From Bradyrhizobium sp. CCGB12 (GTDB taxonomy: Bacteria; Pseudomonadota; Alphaproteobacteria; Rhizobiales; Xanthobacteraceae), in contig NZ_JANADO010000001.1 in the NCBI RefSeq assembly GCF_024199845.1, forward strand, positions 7,502,001 to 7,566,000: 64,000 bases of DNA, given 5' to 3'. The notes below the pieces were generated by a model. It searched no databases and was not told the origin of the DNA. It was given only the letters and a program-made list of their open reading frames with translations. Position 1 is the first letter of the stretch, and every line of letters begins with the position of its first letter. Positions 1 through 11,900 of this stretch are shown piece after piece. The position numbers and the translations under genes were made by a program.

Positions 1-1
1 C

Positions 2-382
2 TACGCCTGGTTCAAGGGTCTGGTGAAGGAGAGGCGTGGCATGGATGACACGCAGCTCGAGAAAGTGGCCGACGGCCGCGTCTTCACCGGCCGCCAGGCG
101 ATCGATCTCAAGCTGATCGACCAGATCGGCGACGAGAAGACGGCGGTGACCTGGCTGGTCGAGCAGAAGGGCGTCAAGAAGGGCCTCAGCGTGCGCGATT
201 ACAAGCTCCAGCCGCGGTTTGGCGACCTGACGTTCCTCAAGACGGCCGCCGCCGTGACGCTGGAAGTGCTTGGTTTGGGCTCGATTGCGCACCAAATCGG
301 ACAGACCGGCGTCGCACAGGCGGTCGATCGGTTCGGAATGGATGGAATGCTGGCCCTGTGGCAGCCGGCCGCGTCAAATTGA
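2..382 (+). CDS. sppA: Signal peptide peptidase SppA, C-terminal part (5' end outside window)
   Basis: This is the last 126 codons of an S49-family serine protease that cleaves residual signal peptides in the inner membrane. The visible part includes the conserved stretch VADGRVFTGRQAIDLKLID, typical of the region after the catalytic domain in SppA, followed by a C-terminal tail ending at a TGA. The reading frame is open from base 2, so the start and the Ser/Lys catalytic residues lie to the left of the window. It is followed by ihfB on the same strand, an arrangement familiar from Bradyrhizobium relatives. The family call is firm; nothing can be said about the missing part. Confidence 0.9.
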   Translation, partial: YAWFKGLVKERRGMDDTQLEKVADGRVFTGRQAIDLKLIDQIGDEKTAVTWLVEQKGVKKGLSVRDYKLQPRFGDLTFLKTAAAVTLEVLGLGSIAHQIGQTGVAQAVDRFGMDGMLALWQPAASN

Positions 383-491
383 CGGATATGGGCGAGCGCT
401 AGAGGGTTTTCCCGTGTGGCGGGTGCCGGGGCAGCCTGCTTTTTCGGCATTTGTCACGCATTTTCACGACGCCCACCCTTGATTTAGCGTC

Positions 492-520
492 TTGACAGAT
501 CACGGTATTTTCACGGAAAT
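492..520 (+). promoter_or_regulatory. Possible -35 element upstream of ihfB
   Basis: A consensus-like TTGACA lies at 492-497, about 57 bases before the ihfB start. The matching -10 region (around 514-520, GGAAAT) is poor. The 170-base gap after sppA makes a separate ihfB promoter plausible, but this is only a motif match. Confidence 0.3.
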
Positions 521-553
521 GGTCATCCGCACGCTTCCGGGTCCTATCTCTCG

Positions 554-859
554 ATGATCAAATCCGAACTTGTTCAGCGTATCGCCGAGCACAACCCGCA
601 TCTGTACCAGCGGGATGTCGAGAACATTGTGAATGCGATTCTCGAAGAGATCGTAGCGGCCCTCGCACGCGGTGATCGCGTCGAGCTGCGCGGCTTCGGT
701 GCCTTCTCGGTCAAGCATCGCCCGGCACGTGCCGGGCGCAATCCACGCACCGGCGCCCATGTGCCCGTCGATCAGAAGAGCGTTCCGTTCTTCAAGACCG
801 GCAAGGAAATGCGCGAGCGGTTGAACCGTGACCATCCGGATCCCGGCGCGCCGGACTAA
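554..859 (+). CDS. ihfB: Integration host factor subunit beta
   Basis: This 101-residue protein is a member of the HU/IHF family of DNA-bending proteins and would pair with IHF-alpha encoded elsewhere. It starts [19 protein letters not shown] and has the [12 protein letters not shown] strand and the minor-groove arm with R-N-P-R-T-G around residues 62-67, the IHF/HU signature. The length fits IhfB. The role is nucleoid structure and assistance to sigma-54 promoters and recombination. It sits between sppA and a lapA-type gene on the same strand. Confidence 0.95.
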   Translation: MIKSELVQRIAEHNPHLYQRDVENIVNAILEEIVAALARGDRVELRGFGAFSVKHRPARAGRNPRTGAHVPVDQKSVPFFKTGKEMRERLNRDHPDPGAPD

Positions 860-930
860 GGCCGACGTCAGGATTTGCCGCGGTCGCCCGTGATGCGGCC
901 GGAAGCTTGATTCAAGGCGAGCGAAGCGAG

Positions 931-1323
931 ATGCGAAAGTTCCTGACCGCGCTGATCGTGCTTCCGCTGGGCCTGATCCTGGTGGTCTTCGCCGTCGCCA
1001 ACCGGCACCTCGTCACCGTCTCCTTCGATCCCTTCATGTCGGCCGACCCCTCGCTGTCGGTCACCTTGCCGCTGTTCCTGCTCTTGATCCTGGTCGCCGC
1101 CCTTGGCGTCCTTGCGGGTGGATGCGCCGTCTGGTTCGGCCAGCGGCGTTGGCGGCGCGCCGCGCGACGGAATGATGCGGATGCACGGGCGGCCAGGGGC
1201 GAACTGGCCGATCTGCGGGCCCGAATGACCGCCACACGGCCCGAGTCCCAGCGCCTCCCCGTCCCCTCGGGGCTCGGCCTTTACGGGTCCGTCGGGCGAG
1301 ACAAGCAGCGCGCGACGTTGTAG
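931..1323 (+). CDS. lapA: LapA-domain (DUF1049) membrane protein
   Basis: This 130-residue inner-membrane protein has two hydrophobic segments, roughly residues 5-25 and 42-65, followed by a basic charged cytoplasmic tail. The layout matches the LapA/DUF1049 family, including the F-A-V-A-N-R-H motif after the first segment. In E. coli LapA helps control lipopolysaccharide assembly; that role is inferred here. An in-frame ATG 24 bases upstream (907) is possible, but the start at 931 places the first transmembrane helix at the N-terminus as in relatives. It lies between ihfB and trpF. Confidence 0.8.
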   Translation: MRKFLTALIVLPLGLILVVFAVANRHLVTVSFDPFMSADPSLSVTLPLFLLLILVAALGVLAGGCAVWFGQRRWRRAARRNDADARAARGELADLRARMTATRPESQRLPVPSGLGLYGSVGRDKQRATL

Positions 1324-1389
1324 AAGCGGCCGCAACCGAAAGCCCTGTTTTCCGGCCGCAGGCCCGCGGCCTCCATTTGCTTTGAGACC

Positions 1390-2057
1390 ATGTCCCTGCT
1401 CGTCAAGATCTGCGGCCTGTCCACGCCCGAAACGCTCGAAACGGCGCTCGAGGCGGGTGCCGACATGGTGGGGTTCGTGTTCTTTCCGCCGTCGCCCCGG
1501 CACCTGTCGCTGGATGCGGGACGCGCACTCGGCCGCCAGGTGAAGCGGCGCGCGCTCAAGGTCGCGCTCACCGTCGATGCCGACGATGCCACGCTCGACA
1601 ACATCATGGACGCGCTATCGCCGGACATTCTCCAGCTCCATGGCCAGGAGAGCGTCGCGCGGCTCCGCGACATCAAGCAGCGGCTTGGCCGTCCGGTGAT
1701 GAAGGCGGTGCCGGTCGCAACCGCGGCCGACCTCGCCGTGTTGCCCGGCTACGCCGCGATCGCCGATCGCATCCTGTTCGACGCGCGCGCACCGAAAGAA
1801 GCAACCCGCCCCGGCGGTCTCGGCGCCCCCTTCGACTGGCATCTGCTCGAAAATCTCGATCTGAAACTGCCCTACATGGTCTCGGGCGGGCTTGACGCCG
1901 ACAACGTCGCGGAAGCCGTTCGCGTCACCCGCGCCGGTGGTGTCGACGTCTCCTCCGGAATCGAGAACGCTCCCGGCGTGAAAGATCCTGAGATGATCAA
2001 GGCCTTCATTCGCGCCGCGCGCGCCAGCCAAGATACAAGCCAAGAGTTGAGTGTTCG

Positions 2058-2061
<4 letters not shown>
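1390..2061 (+). CDS. trpF: Phosphoribosylanthranilate isomerase
   Basis: This 223-residue TIM-barrel enzyme converts phosphoribosylanthranilate to carboxyphenylaminodeoxyribulose phosphate, the third step of tryptophan synthesis. The N-terminal [12 protein letters not shown] carries the conserved catalytic Cys, and the phosphate-binding LSGGL-type loop is seen as [11 protein letters not shown] near residue 160. Its TGA overlaps the trpB ATG by four bases (2058-2061), so trpF and trpB are translationally coupled. TrpF separated from TrpC but linked to trpBA is usual in alphaproteobacteria. Confidence 0.96.
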
Positions 2062-3271
<1,210 letters not shown>

Positions 3272-3275
<4 letters not shown>

Positions 3276-4108
3276 CCACGCGTATCGACACCCGTTTTAC
3301 CGAGCTGAAGAAGCAAGGCCGCTCGGCTTTTGTCACCTATGTGATGGCCGGCGATCCCGATCTCACGACGTCACTCAATATCGTCAAGGCGCTGCCCAAG
3401 GCAGGTGCCGACGTCATCGAACTCGGCATTCCCTTCACCGATCCGATGGCGGATGGTCCCTCGATTCAGGCGGCAGGTCTGCGCGCGCTCAAGAATGGCA
3501 TGACCTTGAAGAAGACGCTGGAACTGGTGCGCGACTTCCGCAAGGACGACAACGTCACGCCGCTGGTGCTGATGGGCTATTACAATCCGATCTACATTTA
3601 CGGCGTCGACAAGTTTTTGGCTGATGCCAAGACATCAGGCGTTGACGGCCTGATCATCGTCGATTTACCGCCGGAGGAAGACGACGAGCTCTGCATTCCC
3701 GCGCTGAAGGCGGGCCTGAACTTCATTCGCCTCGCGACCCCGACCACCGACGACAAGCGCCTGCCCGCGGTGCTCGCGAACACATCAGGCTTTGTCTATT
3801 ACGTCTCTATCGCCGGCATCACGGGTGCAGCGGCGGCTGACGCCAATGCCGTTGGTGAAGCTGTCGCGCGCATCAAGCGGCATACCAAGCTGCCAATCTG
3901 CGTTGGTTTTGGCATCCGCACGCCGGAGGCGGCGCGCGCCATTGCCGAGAAGGCCGATGGTTCGGTGGTCGGCACCGCGCTGGTCGACGCGCTCAAGAAC
4001 AGCCTCGATGCCGAGGGACGGGCGACCGCCAAAACTGTTAACGCCGTGGCTGAGCTGACGGCGGCCCTCGCCCAGGGCGTCAAGGGCGCGCAACAGGCGG
4101 CGGAATAG
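3272..4108 (+). CDS. trpA: Tryptophan synthase alpha chain
   Basis: This 278-residue TIM-barrel protein cleaves indole-3-glycerol phosphate to indole, which is channelled to TrpB. The conserved [18 protein letters not shown] contains the catalytic Asp, and [12 protein letters not shown] and GFGIRTPE form the phosphate site. The start is a GTG at 3272 overlapping the trpB stop by four bases. The same frame stays open leftwards through trpB, but that upstream part is compositionally a shadow and the GTG matches the family N-terminus ([16 protein letters not shown]). Confidence 0.97.
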
Positions 4109-4221
4109 GCCATAATTCCGCTTCCGCGGCGGTCGACACGGCGGCTTGCCGGGCAACGGCCCGGCCGCCATATATCTCTTCAGGCGATTCCCGGGGGCGG
4201 GTTCGCACATCGGAGCAAACC

Positions 4222-5163
4222 ATGAACTGGCTTACCAATGTGGTCCGGCCGAAGATCCGCAACATGCTGCGGCGAGAGACGCCGGAGAATCTGTGGATCA
4301 AGTGTCCGGATTCCGGACAGCTCGTGTTCTACAAGGACGTCGAGGCCAACCAGTTCGTCATCCCTGGCTCGAACTACCACATGCGCATGGGCGCGGTGGC
4401 CCGGTTGAAGTCGATCTTCGACAATGAGACCTGGTACGACGTCGCGCTGCCCGAGGTCACGGCCGACCCGCTCAAGTTTCGCGACGAGAAGAAATACGTC
4501 GATCGCGTCAAGGATGCCCGTGCACGGACCAACCTCAACGACGCGATCAAGGTCGGCTACGGCAAGCTCGAGGGCGCTGCGGTCGTCGTCGCCGTACAGG
4601 ATTTCGACTTCATGGGCGGCTCGCTCGGCATGGCCGCGGGTGAGGCCATCGTGCGCGGGCTCGAGCTTGCGGTCGAGAAGAATTCGCCGTTCATCGTGTT
4701 CGCCGCATCTGGCGGTGCGCGCATGCAGGAAGGCATCCTGTCGCTGATGCAGATGCCGCGCACCACCGTTGCGGTGCAGATGCTGCGCGAGGCCAAGCTG
4801 CCCTATATCGTCGTGCTGACCAACCCGACCACCGGCGGCGTCACCGCATCCTATGCGATGCTCGGCGACGTGCAGATCGCCGAGCCCGGCGCGCTGATCG
4901 GCTTCGCCGGCGCGCGCGTGATCGAGCAGACGATCCGCGAAAAGCTTCCCGAGGGTTTTCAGCGCGCCGAGTATCTGAAGGAGCACGGCATGGTCGACAT
5001 GGTCGTGCATCGTCACGAATTGCGTCCGACCTTGGCGCGGCTCTGCCGCCTGCTGACCAAGGCGCCGGCTCAGGAAGGCGCATCGAAGTCCGTGCAGCCG
5101 GTCGCGAGCCCGGCGCAGATCGTATCGGCCGCCGAGACGGCGCCGGCCGCGCCGCACGCGTGA
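4222..5163 (+). CDS. accD: Acetyl-CoA carboxylase carboxyltransferase subunit beta (zinc-ribbon cysteines lost)
   Basis: This 313-residue subunit, with AccA, transfers the carboxyl group from biotin to acetyl-CoA in the first committed step of fatty-acid synthesis. The crotonase-fold core is clear ([42 protein letters not shown]). The N-terminal zinc ribbon, which in E. coli has four cysteines, retains only Cys28; the other three positions read Ser31, Ile47 and Ser50, so it is unlikely to bind zinc in the usual way. I recall similar losses in rhizobial AccD. The gene overlaps folC by four bases. Confidence 0.96.
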   Translation: MNWLTNVVRPKIRNMLRRETPENLWIKCPDSGQLVFYKDVEANQFVIPGSNYHMRMGAVARLKSIFDNETWYDVALPEVTADPLKFRDEKKYVDRVKDARARTNLNDAIKVGYGKLEGAAVVVAVQDFDFMGGSLGMAAGEAIVRGLELAVEKNSPFIVFAASGGARMQEGILSLMQMPRTTVAVQMLREAKLPYIVVLTNPTTGGVTASYAMLGDVQIAEPGALIGFAGARVIEQTIREKLPEGFQRAEYLKEHGMVDMVVHRHELRPTLARLCRLLTKAPAQEGASKSVQPVASPAQIVSAAETAPAAPHA

Positions 5164-6503
5164 ACGCGTCCCCTGACAGCACAAAGACGCCGCTCGGCGA
5201 AGTGATCGAGCGGCTGTCGGCCCTGCATCAGAAACGCATCGATCTCGGGCTCGAGCGGATGCACCGCCTGCTCGCGCGGCTCGACCACCCTGAAAGCAAG
5301 CTGCCGCCGGTGATCCACATCGCCGGCACCAACGGCAAGGGCTCGACGCTGGCCTATCTGCGCGCGACGCTGGAAGCCGCCGGCCTGCGCGTCCACGCCT
5401 ACACCTCGCCTTATCTCGTCCGCATCAACGAATGCTTCCGGCTCGGCCGCGTCGGCGGCGGGGTGCTGGTCGGCGACGACGAGTTGCGCGCGGCTCTGGA
5501 AAAGGTCGAGCGCGTCAATGCCGGCGAGGCCGCGACCGTATTCGAGCTGAAGACCGCCGCCGCCTTGCACCTGTTCGCGCAGAATCCGGCCGATGTGGTG
5601 CTGCTCGAAGTCGGCCTCGGCGGCCGGCTCGATTCGACCAATGTGGTCGACACGCCCGCGGCCTGTGTGATCACGCCTGTCAGCATGGACCACATGGATT
5701 TCCTTGGGGACACGCTGACCTCGATTGCCGGCGAGAAGGCAGCGATCATCAAGCGCGGCGTGCCCGTGATTTGCGCCGAGCAGATGCCGGAAGCGATGGC
5801 CGTGATCGAGGCGCAGGCCAAGCGCATGCGCGCGCCGCTGTTTGCCGCGAACGAAAGCTGGCACGTCAATGTCGAGCGCGGGCGCCTGGTCTATTCCGAT
5901 GATCGCGGCCTGATGGATCTCGCCGCGCCGCGCCTGTTCGGCCGCCACCAGTTCGACAATGCCGGCCTCGCGATCGCGACGCTGCGCGCGGTCCCCGCCT
6001 TCAAGGTCAGTCACGCCGCGTTCGAGGCCGGCATCGTCGGTGCGGAATGGCCGGCACGGATGCAGCGCATCACCTCGGGCGAGCTGCTCGCTCTCGGGCC
6101 GCGGGGCTCGGAAATCTGGCTCGACGGCGGCCACAATGCCGAGGGCGGCCGCGTCGCGGCGGCGGCGCTGGGCGATCTCGAAGAGCGGGTATCGCGGCCG
6201 CTGGTCGTCATCGCCGGCATGATGGCCAACAAGGACGCGCAGGGTTTTCTCGCCAATTTCGCCGGCCTCACCCGCCACATCATCGCGGTGCCGATTCCCG
6301 ATACCGAGAACGCGATGCCGGCCGACCGTCTCGCGGACGCCGCGCGCAGCCTCGGCATGCGCGTCGAGCCCGCGCCCGGCATCGAAGCCGCGCTGCGCGC
6401 CTTGGCGAAGCTTGCCTATGAGGTGCCACCGCGCATTCTGATCACCGGCTCGCTGTACCTGGCTGGCCACGTGCTGGCGATCAACGGCACGCCTCCTGCA
6501 TAG
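5160..6503 (+). CDS. folC: Bifunctional folylpolyglutamate synthase/dihydrofolate synthase
   Basis: This 447-residue Mur-ligase-family enzyme adds glutamate to dihydropteroate and to folates using ATP. The P-loop [11 protein letters not shown] is near residues 51-61, followed by the conserved [10 protein letters not shown], the [11 protein letters not shown] motif and a C-terminal ligase domain with [10 protein letters not shown]. The start is a GTG overlapping the accD stop (5160-5163), giving a coupled accD-folC pair, a common alphaproteobacterial order. Length is normal. Confidence 0.96.
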   Translation: MNASPDSTKTPLGEVIERLSALHQKRIDLGLERMHRLLARLDHPESKLPPVIHIAGTNGKGSTLAYLRATLEAAGLRVHAYTSPYLVRINECFRLGRVGGGVLVGDDELRAALEKVERVNAGEAATVFELKTAAALHLFAQNPADVVLLEVGLGGRLDSTNVVDTPAACVITPVSMDHMDFLGDTLTSIAGEKAAIIKRGVPVICAEQMPEAMAVIEAQAKRMRAPLFAANESWHVNVERGRLVYSDDRGLMDLAAPRLFGRHQFDNAGLAIATLRAVPAFKVSHAAFEAGIVGAEWPARMQRITSGELLALGPRGSEIWLDGGHNAEGGRVAAAALGDLEERVSRPLVVIAGMMANKDAQGFLANFAGLTRHIIAVPIPDTENAMPADRLADAARSLGMRVEPAPGIEAALRALAKLAYEVPPRILITGSLYLAGHVLAINGTPPA

Positions 6504-6642
6504 ACGGTCTCGTGTCCCGGACAAGGCGCATCGCGTAAAACGATGAGCCGCAGAGCCGGGACCCAGAATGTCGCAACATGGGCCTCGGCTGAGCAGCGCA
6601 CTGTTTCACGCTGCGCTACGTCCGGGGCAGGAGTGAATACCA

Positions 6643-7383
6643 ATGCGTTTTGCCGCGATTGCCGACGTCCACGGAAATTACCTCGCCCTGGAAGCGGTGC
6701 TCGCCGACATCCGCGCGCTGGGGATCGCCGACATCGTCAATCTCGGCGACATGCTGAGCGGTCCGCTTGATGCGCGCCGCACCATCGAGATCTTGATGAG
6801 GCTCGACGCCGTGCACGTGCTCGGCAATCACGACCGCTATCTGCTCGACCGTCCGCCGGAGAAGATGGGCTCGTGGGATCGTCCCGCGCATGCGCAGCTC
6901 GATGCCGCACACCTCGACTGGCTGCGCGCACAGCCGATGACGCGCGTCTTCAGCGACCAGGTTTTCCTCTGCCACGCGACGCCTGACAACGATGAGGTCT
7001 ATTGGCTCGATACCGTGCACCCTGATGGCACCGTGGCGCTGTCGCCGCTCGATCGCATCGAGCAGTTCGCGCAAGGCATCACACAGTCGCTGATCCTCTG
7101 CGCCCACACCCATCTCGCGCGCGCCGTGCGGCTGCGCGACGGCCGCCTAATCGTCAATCCCGGCAGTGTCGGCAGCCCCGGCTATCGCGACGTGCATCCA
7201 TTCCCGCATGTGGTCGAGGCCGGCACGCCGCACGCGCGCTATGCGATCCTCGAACTCTTCGATGGTGCGTGGCAGGTGACGTTCCGCCATGTCGCGTACG
7301 ATCATGAGGCCATGGCGGCGCTGGCGCGGCGCAACGGTCAGCCGGAACTGGCGAACGCGCTCGCGACGGGATGGATCAAATAG
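6643..7383 (+). CDS. Calcineurin-like metallophosphoesterase
   Basis: This 246-residue protein has the metal-binding set of the metallophosphoesterase fold in order: D-V-H-G-N near residue 8, G-D-M about residue 35, G-N-H-D around 61 and a C-terminal CAHTHLARAV. It also has the NPGSVGSP loop common in YfcE/MJ0936-like phosphodiesterases. The substrate cannot be told from sequence. It stands alone on the plus strand, about 140 bases after folC and opposite to the convergent ligase gene. Confidence 0.85.
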   Translation: MRFAAIADVHGNYLALEAVLADIRALGIADIVNLGDMLSGPLDARRTIEILMRLDAVHVLGNHDRYLLDRPPEKMGSWDRPAHAQLDAAHLDWLRAQPMTRVFSDQVFLCHATPDNDEVYWLDTVHPDGTVALSPLDRIEQFAQGITQSLILCAHTHLARAVRLRDGRLIVNPGSVGSPGYRDVHPFPHVVEAGTPHARYAILELFDGAWQVTFRHVAYDHEAMAALARRNGQPELANALATGWIK

Positions 7384-7411
7384 GCGTCTCGTGCGCCGCT
7401 CGCCACCTGGG

Positions 7412-8476
7412 CTACGGGCGCGTCAACAGCTTCATCGGGTCTGCCGCCTTCTGCTTCAGCTGCTCGAAGCTGCATTGCCGCGGTGCCTTGTCGGGGCGCC
7501 AGCGCAGGATCGAGGTGCCGTGGCGAAATCGTTCGCCGCTGAAATGGTCGTAGCAGATTTCGATCACCAGCCTTGGCTTCAGCGGACACCATTTCGCCGA
7601 ACGTTCGGTCGACCAGCGGCTCGGCCCGCCCGGCGCATTGCCGGTGAAGCCGGGCTCGGCAATCAATGCTTCGAGCCGGTCGGTCAGATCAGGCTTCTCC
7701 TCCGCCTTGATGGCCGAGGTGAAGCCAACATGGTGCAGCAGGCCCTCGTCGTCATAGAGCCCGAGCAGCAGCGAGCCGACGACGTTCCGGCCCGCGATCT
7801 TGTTGGTGGCGTAGCGGAAGCCGCCAATGACGCAATCGGCGCTGCGGAATTTCTTGATCTTCTGCATGCCGTCGCGATTGCCTACCTGATAGGGCAGGTC
7901 GACGCGCTTGGCGATGACGCCGTCCGAGCCGCCGCCGGATTGCGCCAGCCATTTTCTGGCCGTGGCGTAGCTCGTCGTGAACGGCGAGAGGCGGAAGATG
8001 CTGCCTTTCAGATTGGTCTTCGCAAAAGCTTCCAGCGCCGGCCGGCGCTCGCTCAGCGTCTTCTCGGTCAGATTTTTCTGCTTGGCCGTCGCGAGCAGAT
8101 CGAAGACGAGGTAGAGCGCCGGGGTGTCCTGCGAGAGTTTCTTCACGCGGCTCGCGGCCGGATGAATGCGCTGCAAGAGTGCATCGAAGGAAAAACTCTT
8201 GCCGTGCGGCACGACGATCTCGCCGTCGAGCGTGAAGCGATCCGCCTTCAGCTTCAGCGCCGCGGCGACGATCTCGGGGAAATAGCGCGCGAGGTCCTCG
8301 CCGGATTTCGAGCGCAGGTCGATGCGGCTGCCATCACGCGACAGCAGGCAGCGGAAGCCATCCCACTTGGGTTCATATTGCCACTCCTTGCCGCGCGGGA
8401 TCTCGTCGACCGAGCGCGCCTCCATCGCTACGAGCGAGGTCGATCTTCGGGCGCGCTTCGCGGGTGGGGCTGGCAA
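7412..8476 (-). CDS. ATP-dependent DNA ligase (LigC/LigD ligase-domain type)
   Basis: This 354-residue protein has the adenylation motif Y-E-P-K-W-D-G-F-R with the nucleotidyl lysine at residue 37, the LDGEIV motif III near residue 95, and downstream SDGVIAKR and KIKKFRSADCVI motifs of ATP-dependent ligases. It lacks polymerase and phosphoesterase domains, so it is a stand-alone ligase like LigC of the bacterial end-joining group. No Ku gene is in view. The listed start is a TTG at 8476; an ATG at 8425 would give 337 residues with the active site intact. It lies downstream of trxA on the same strand. Confidence 0.85.
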   Translation of the reverse strand: MPAPPAKRARRSTSLVAMEARSVDEIPRGKEWQYEPKWDGFRCLLSRDGSRIDLRSKSGEDLARYFPEIVAAALKLKADRFTLDGEIVVPHGKSFSFDALLQRIHPAASRVKKLSQDTPALYLVFDLLATAKQKNLTEKTLSERRPALEAFAKTNLKGSIFRLSPFTTSYATARKWLAQSGGGSDGVIAKRVDLPYQVGNRDGMQKIKKFRSADCVIGGFRYATNKIAGRNVVGSLLLGLYDDEGLLHHVGFTSAIKAEEKPDLTDRLEALIAEPGFTGNAPGGPSRWSTERSAKWCPLKPRLVIEICYDHFSGERFRHGTSILRWRPDKAPRQCSFEQLKQKAADPMKLLTRP

Positions 8477-8517
8477 GGGCGGGACTCGTCATACGCAGGA
8501 CATGTCCCATCAACGCA

Positions 8518-8542
8518 AACGGCCGGCATTTCGCCGGCCGTT
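8518..8542 (-). terminator. Hairpin after trxA
   Basis: A perfect 10-bp stem (8518-8527 with 8533-8542) and a five-base loop lie 28 bases past the trxA stop. On the minus strand it is followed by only a short, interrupted T run, so it may be a weak terminator or attenuator between trxA and the ligase gene. Confidence 0.5.
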
Positions 8543-8569
8543 GTCGGAAAAAATTGAGAGCGACGCGAA

Positions 8570-8890
8570 TCAGACCGCGGAGGTGATCCATTGCTGCAGC
8601 TTCGCCTTCGGCGCCGCGCCGACCTGGCGGGAGGCCATCTCGCCGCCCTTGAAGATCATCAGCGTCGGGATCGACATCACGCCGTACTTGGACGCGGTCT
8701 TCGGGCTCTCGTCGACGTTGAGCTTCACGATCTTGACCTTGTCGCCCATCGCGCCGGCGATCTCGTCGAGGGCGGGCGCGATCATGCGGCAGGGGCCGCA
8801 CCACTCCGCCCAGAAATCGACGACCACGGGGCCGTTCGCCTTGAGCACTTCGGCTTCGAAATCGGCGTCGGAAACCTTGCTAACGGCCAT
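8570..8890 (-). CDS. trxA: Thioredoxin
   Basis: This 106-residue cytoplasmic disulfide reductase carries the active site [13 protein letters not shown] with the redox pair Cys-Gly-Pro-Cys and the cis-proline region [11 protein letters not shown]. Length and fold match TrxA exactly. It is the last clear member of the minus-strand block that runs addB-addA-trxA, 67 bases after the addA stop. Co-location of trxA with addAB and folC is common in Rhizobiales. Confidence 0.96.
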   Translation of the reverse strand: MAVSKVSDADFEAEVLKANGPVVVDFWAEWCGPCRMIAPALDEIAGAMGDKVKIVKLNVDESPKTASKYGVMSIPTLMIFKGGEMASRQVGAAPKAKLQQWITSAV

Positions 8891-8957
8891 TGGAGTACCT
8901 CACTCGGTTGAAAGAATCGGCGCGACCTGGAATCGCGCCCGGGATCATGAAGTGAAC

Positions 8958-11900
8958 CTATGAACGGCTCCTTGCCGGGTCAAGGATGCTCACGCCGCGA
9001 ACAAGGGATGCCAGCGCCGCGTCCAGCGCGGGGGCTGAAATCTCCATATATTCAAGGGCCTCGGTCCAGAGCAGGACAGCCCTGACCGGCTTTTGGGGAT
9101 AAAGCCGCGAGAGCACCGCCCGGTACAGTGCGAGCTGCCGGACATAGGCGGCGGGTGCTTCGCTGGCACTCCTGGGCGCGGCCTGGTTGGTCTTGAAGTC
9201 GACGATCAGGACCTCGTCGGGACGAACCACCAGCCGGTCGATCTGCCCCGACACCAGCGCTGGCTGGCGGCCCGGCCGCTCCAATTTGCCGACGATGGCG
9301 ACCTCCGCCCGGCTGCCGGCGCCAAACACCGGGGCGAAACGCGGTTCAGCGATCAGACCGAGCACCTTGTCGGCCAGCGCGGTACGGTCGGCCTCCGGCC
9401 AGTCGGAGGCGTTGCGTGCCATGAAGCCGAGCGCGGCCTCGCGACGGCGCTCAATGGCGAGATCGGGCAGGGATTGCAGCAGCCGATGCACCAGCGTGCC
9501 GCGTTGCAATGCGAGGGCGCGGGACTGGACCGATTCGCCTGATCGTACCGCGCGCCCCCCCTCGGCAGGCTGGCCGGAGGGACGCACCAGATCGTCGTCG
9601 ACGGTCTCGCGCAGTGCCGGTGCGCGCAGCCAATCCGGCAACGCGACGGTCTGGTCCGCGGAGGTTGCGGGCGTGCCGAGCGCTGCGACATCCCCAGGGC
9701 GGGCGAATCGGGTCACCTTGCCGAGGGGCGTCTCGATCGTCTGCTTGTCGAGGCCCGAGCCGGCAAGCCCGGTGTCGACCAGATCGTACCAGCTCAGCTT
9801 GCGGACCGTCTTCATGTTGCCGGGCATGCAGCCGCCGACGATCAGCCGGTCGGCCGCGCGCGTCATCGCGACATAGAGCAGGCGGCGGTATTCGTCCTCG
9901 GTCTCCTCGAGCATCGCCTTGCGCGCCTCGATAACAGGCTTGGGATCGTCCGCCTTGCGGCCGGCCCAGACCACGACCTCGCCGCCATTGCCGCGCGGCA
10001 CGTGGATCAGCCGCAGGCGCTGCGAATCCGCAGGCGACGATGTGGTGTCGACCATGAACACGACGGAGGCCTCCAGGCCCTTGGCGCCGTGCACGGTCAT
10101 CACTCGCACCTCGTCGCGCGAGATCTCCATGTCGCGCTTCACCTCGGTGTCGGCCGAACGGAGCCAGGCCATGAAGCCTTGCAGCGAGGCCGGAGCCTTG
10201 CGCTCGTAGTTCAGCGCCAGCTCCAGAAATTCGTCGAGCGCGTCGTTGGCTTCAAAGCCGAGCCGGCGCAGCATGCGTGCGCGACCGCCGTCGCCGCCGA
10301 GCAGCCAGGCGTAGAACGCGAACGGCGTCTCCTCGCGCGCCCGCGTCTCGCAGGCTTCCAGGCGCCGCAATGCCGTGGTGAACTTCTCGCTTGTGCCCGC
10401 ATGCTCGCCGAGCGCGCGGCGCAGCGAGCCCTTGCGGCCATGGGCCAGCTGAAACAGATCGTCGTCATCGAGGCCGAACAGCGGGCTTTTCAGTGCGACC
10501 GCGAGCGCGAGATCGTCCTGCGGCAGCAGCAGCGCGTCCGCAAGGTTCATCAGGTCGATGATGGCGATGTGCTCGGTCAGCTTCAGCCGGTCGGCGCCGG
10601 CGACCGGGACGCCCGCGTGCTTCAGCGCCTGGATCACGGCGTCGAATGCGTTGCCACGCCGGCGCACCAGGATCAGCATGTCGCCGTAGCGTAGGGGACG
10701 ACGCTCGCCGTCGTGTCCCGTCAGCGTGCCGCTCTCGACCAGGCGCTTGATCTCGGCCTGGATCCGGTGGGCGAGCTTCACTTCGGGGCTGGTCGCGGCA
10801 ACGCCGTCGAAGGGGGCGCGCCAGCCTTCGATGTCCTGTCTGTCGTCGGCTTCCGCAAGGTCCCACAGCTCGATAACGCTGGGGCCTGCATCGGCGAGCG
10901 CATTGTGCAGGGGTTGGCCGATGTCGACAGAATGGATACTCTTGTAGATCGCGGGTTCGCGAAAGACATGGTCAACCGAGTGCAGGATCGCGGCGCCTGA
11001 GCGGAACGAATAGGTGAAGGCGACCGGATCGAATTTCAGCCCAGCGGCGGTGAACTTGCGGCCCAGCTCCCGCTTACGCGTATCGAATTCGTGCGGGTCA
11101 GCGCCCTGGAACGAGAAGATCGACTGCTTCTCGTCGCCGACGGCGAAGACGGTGCGGTTCAGCCCTTCGCGCGCGCCTTCTCCGGCCGTGAATTCCGAGA
11201 TGATGTGCGCGACGATGTCCCATTGCCGCGGGCTGGTGTCCTGGGCCTCGTCGATCAGGACGTGGTCGACGCCGCGGTCGAGCTTGTAGTGCACCCAGCC
11301 CGAGGAGACGCGGTCGAGCATCGCCAGCGTCTTGTCGATCAGATCGTCATAATCGAGCAGCCCGCGCTCCTGCTTCTCGCGGCGATAGTTTGCGGCGGCG
11401 GCGGTCGCGATATGCAGCAGGGCCGCGGTGCGGTCGCGCATGGTCACCGCGCGGCGCTTCTCGATCAGTCCACTGAGACGCTGCGCCTCGTTCTCGAACA
11501 GACGGGCGACGGATGGATTGTGATCGCAAAACTTCTTGGTCAGCACCGCCTTGCGCGGCAGCTTCTCGTCGGTGAGGAAGACGCCGAGATAGGCATCAAC
11601 CTGCGCGCTGCCGGAAAAAACCTTTGCCTCGCGGAGCCGGCCAGCCTGGTCGTTGTCGGACTTGCTGCCGTCCTCCAGCGCAAAGGCGATGTCGTCCCAG
11701 CGCGATCGCGGCAGGAACGGGCCGTCGAGGATCTCCGTCTCGACATCCTCGATACGGTCGCTTGCATCGACGCCCAGCACTGCGCCCATCTGCTCGGCCG
11801 CCGCCCCGGCGTTGCCGGCCTCGTCGGTCCAGGCCATGAAGTGGTCGCGGCTGAGACAGGCTTCGCGCACGACCTCCTTGAACGTGACGTCGGCGGCGCT

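Noticed and set aside
4180..6524. Two long minus-strand frames opposite accD and folC
   Set aside because: Antisense shadows of clear family members; composition is Arg/Ala/His-biased.
7289..8557. A 422-residue plus-strand frame opposite the DNA ligase
   Set aside because: The ligase motifs on the minus strand are definite; the plus-strand product matches nothing.
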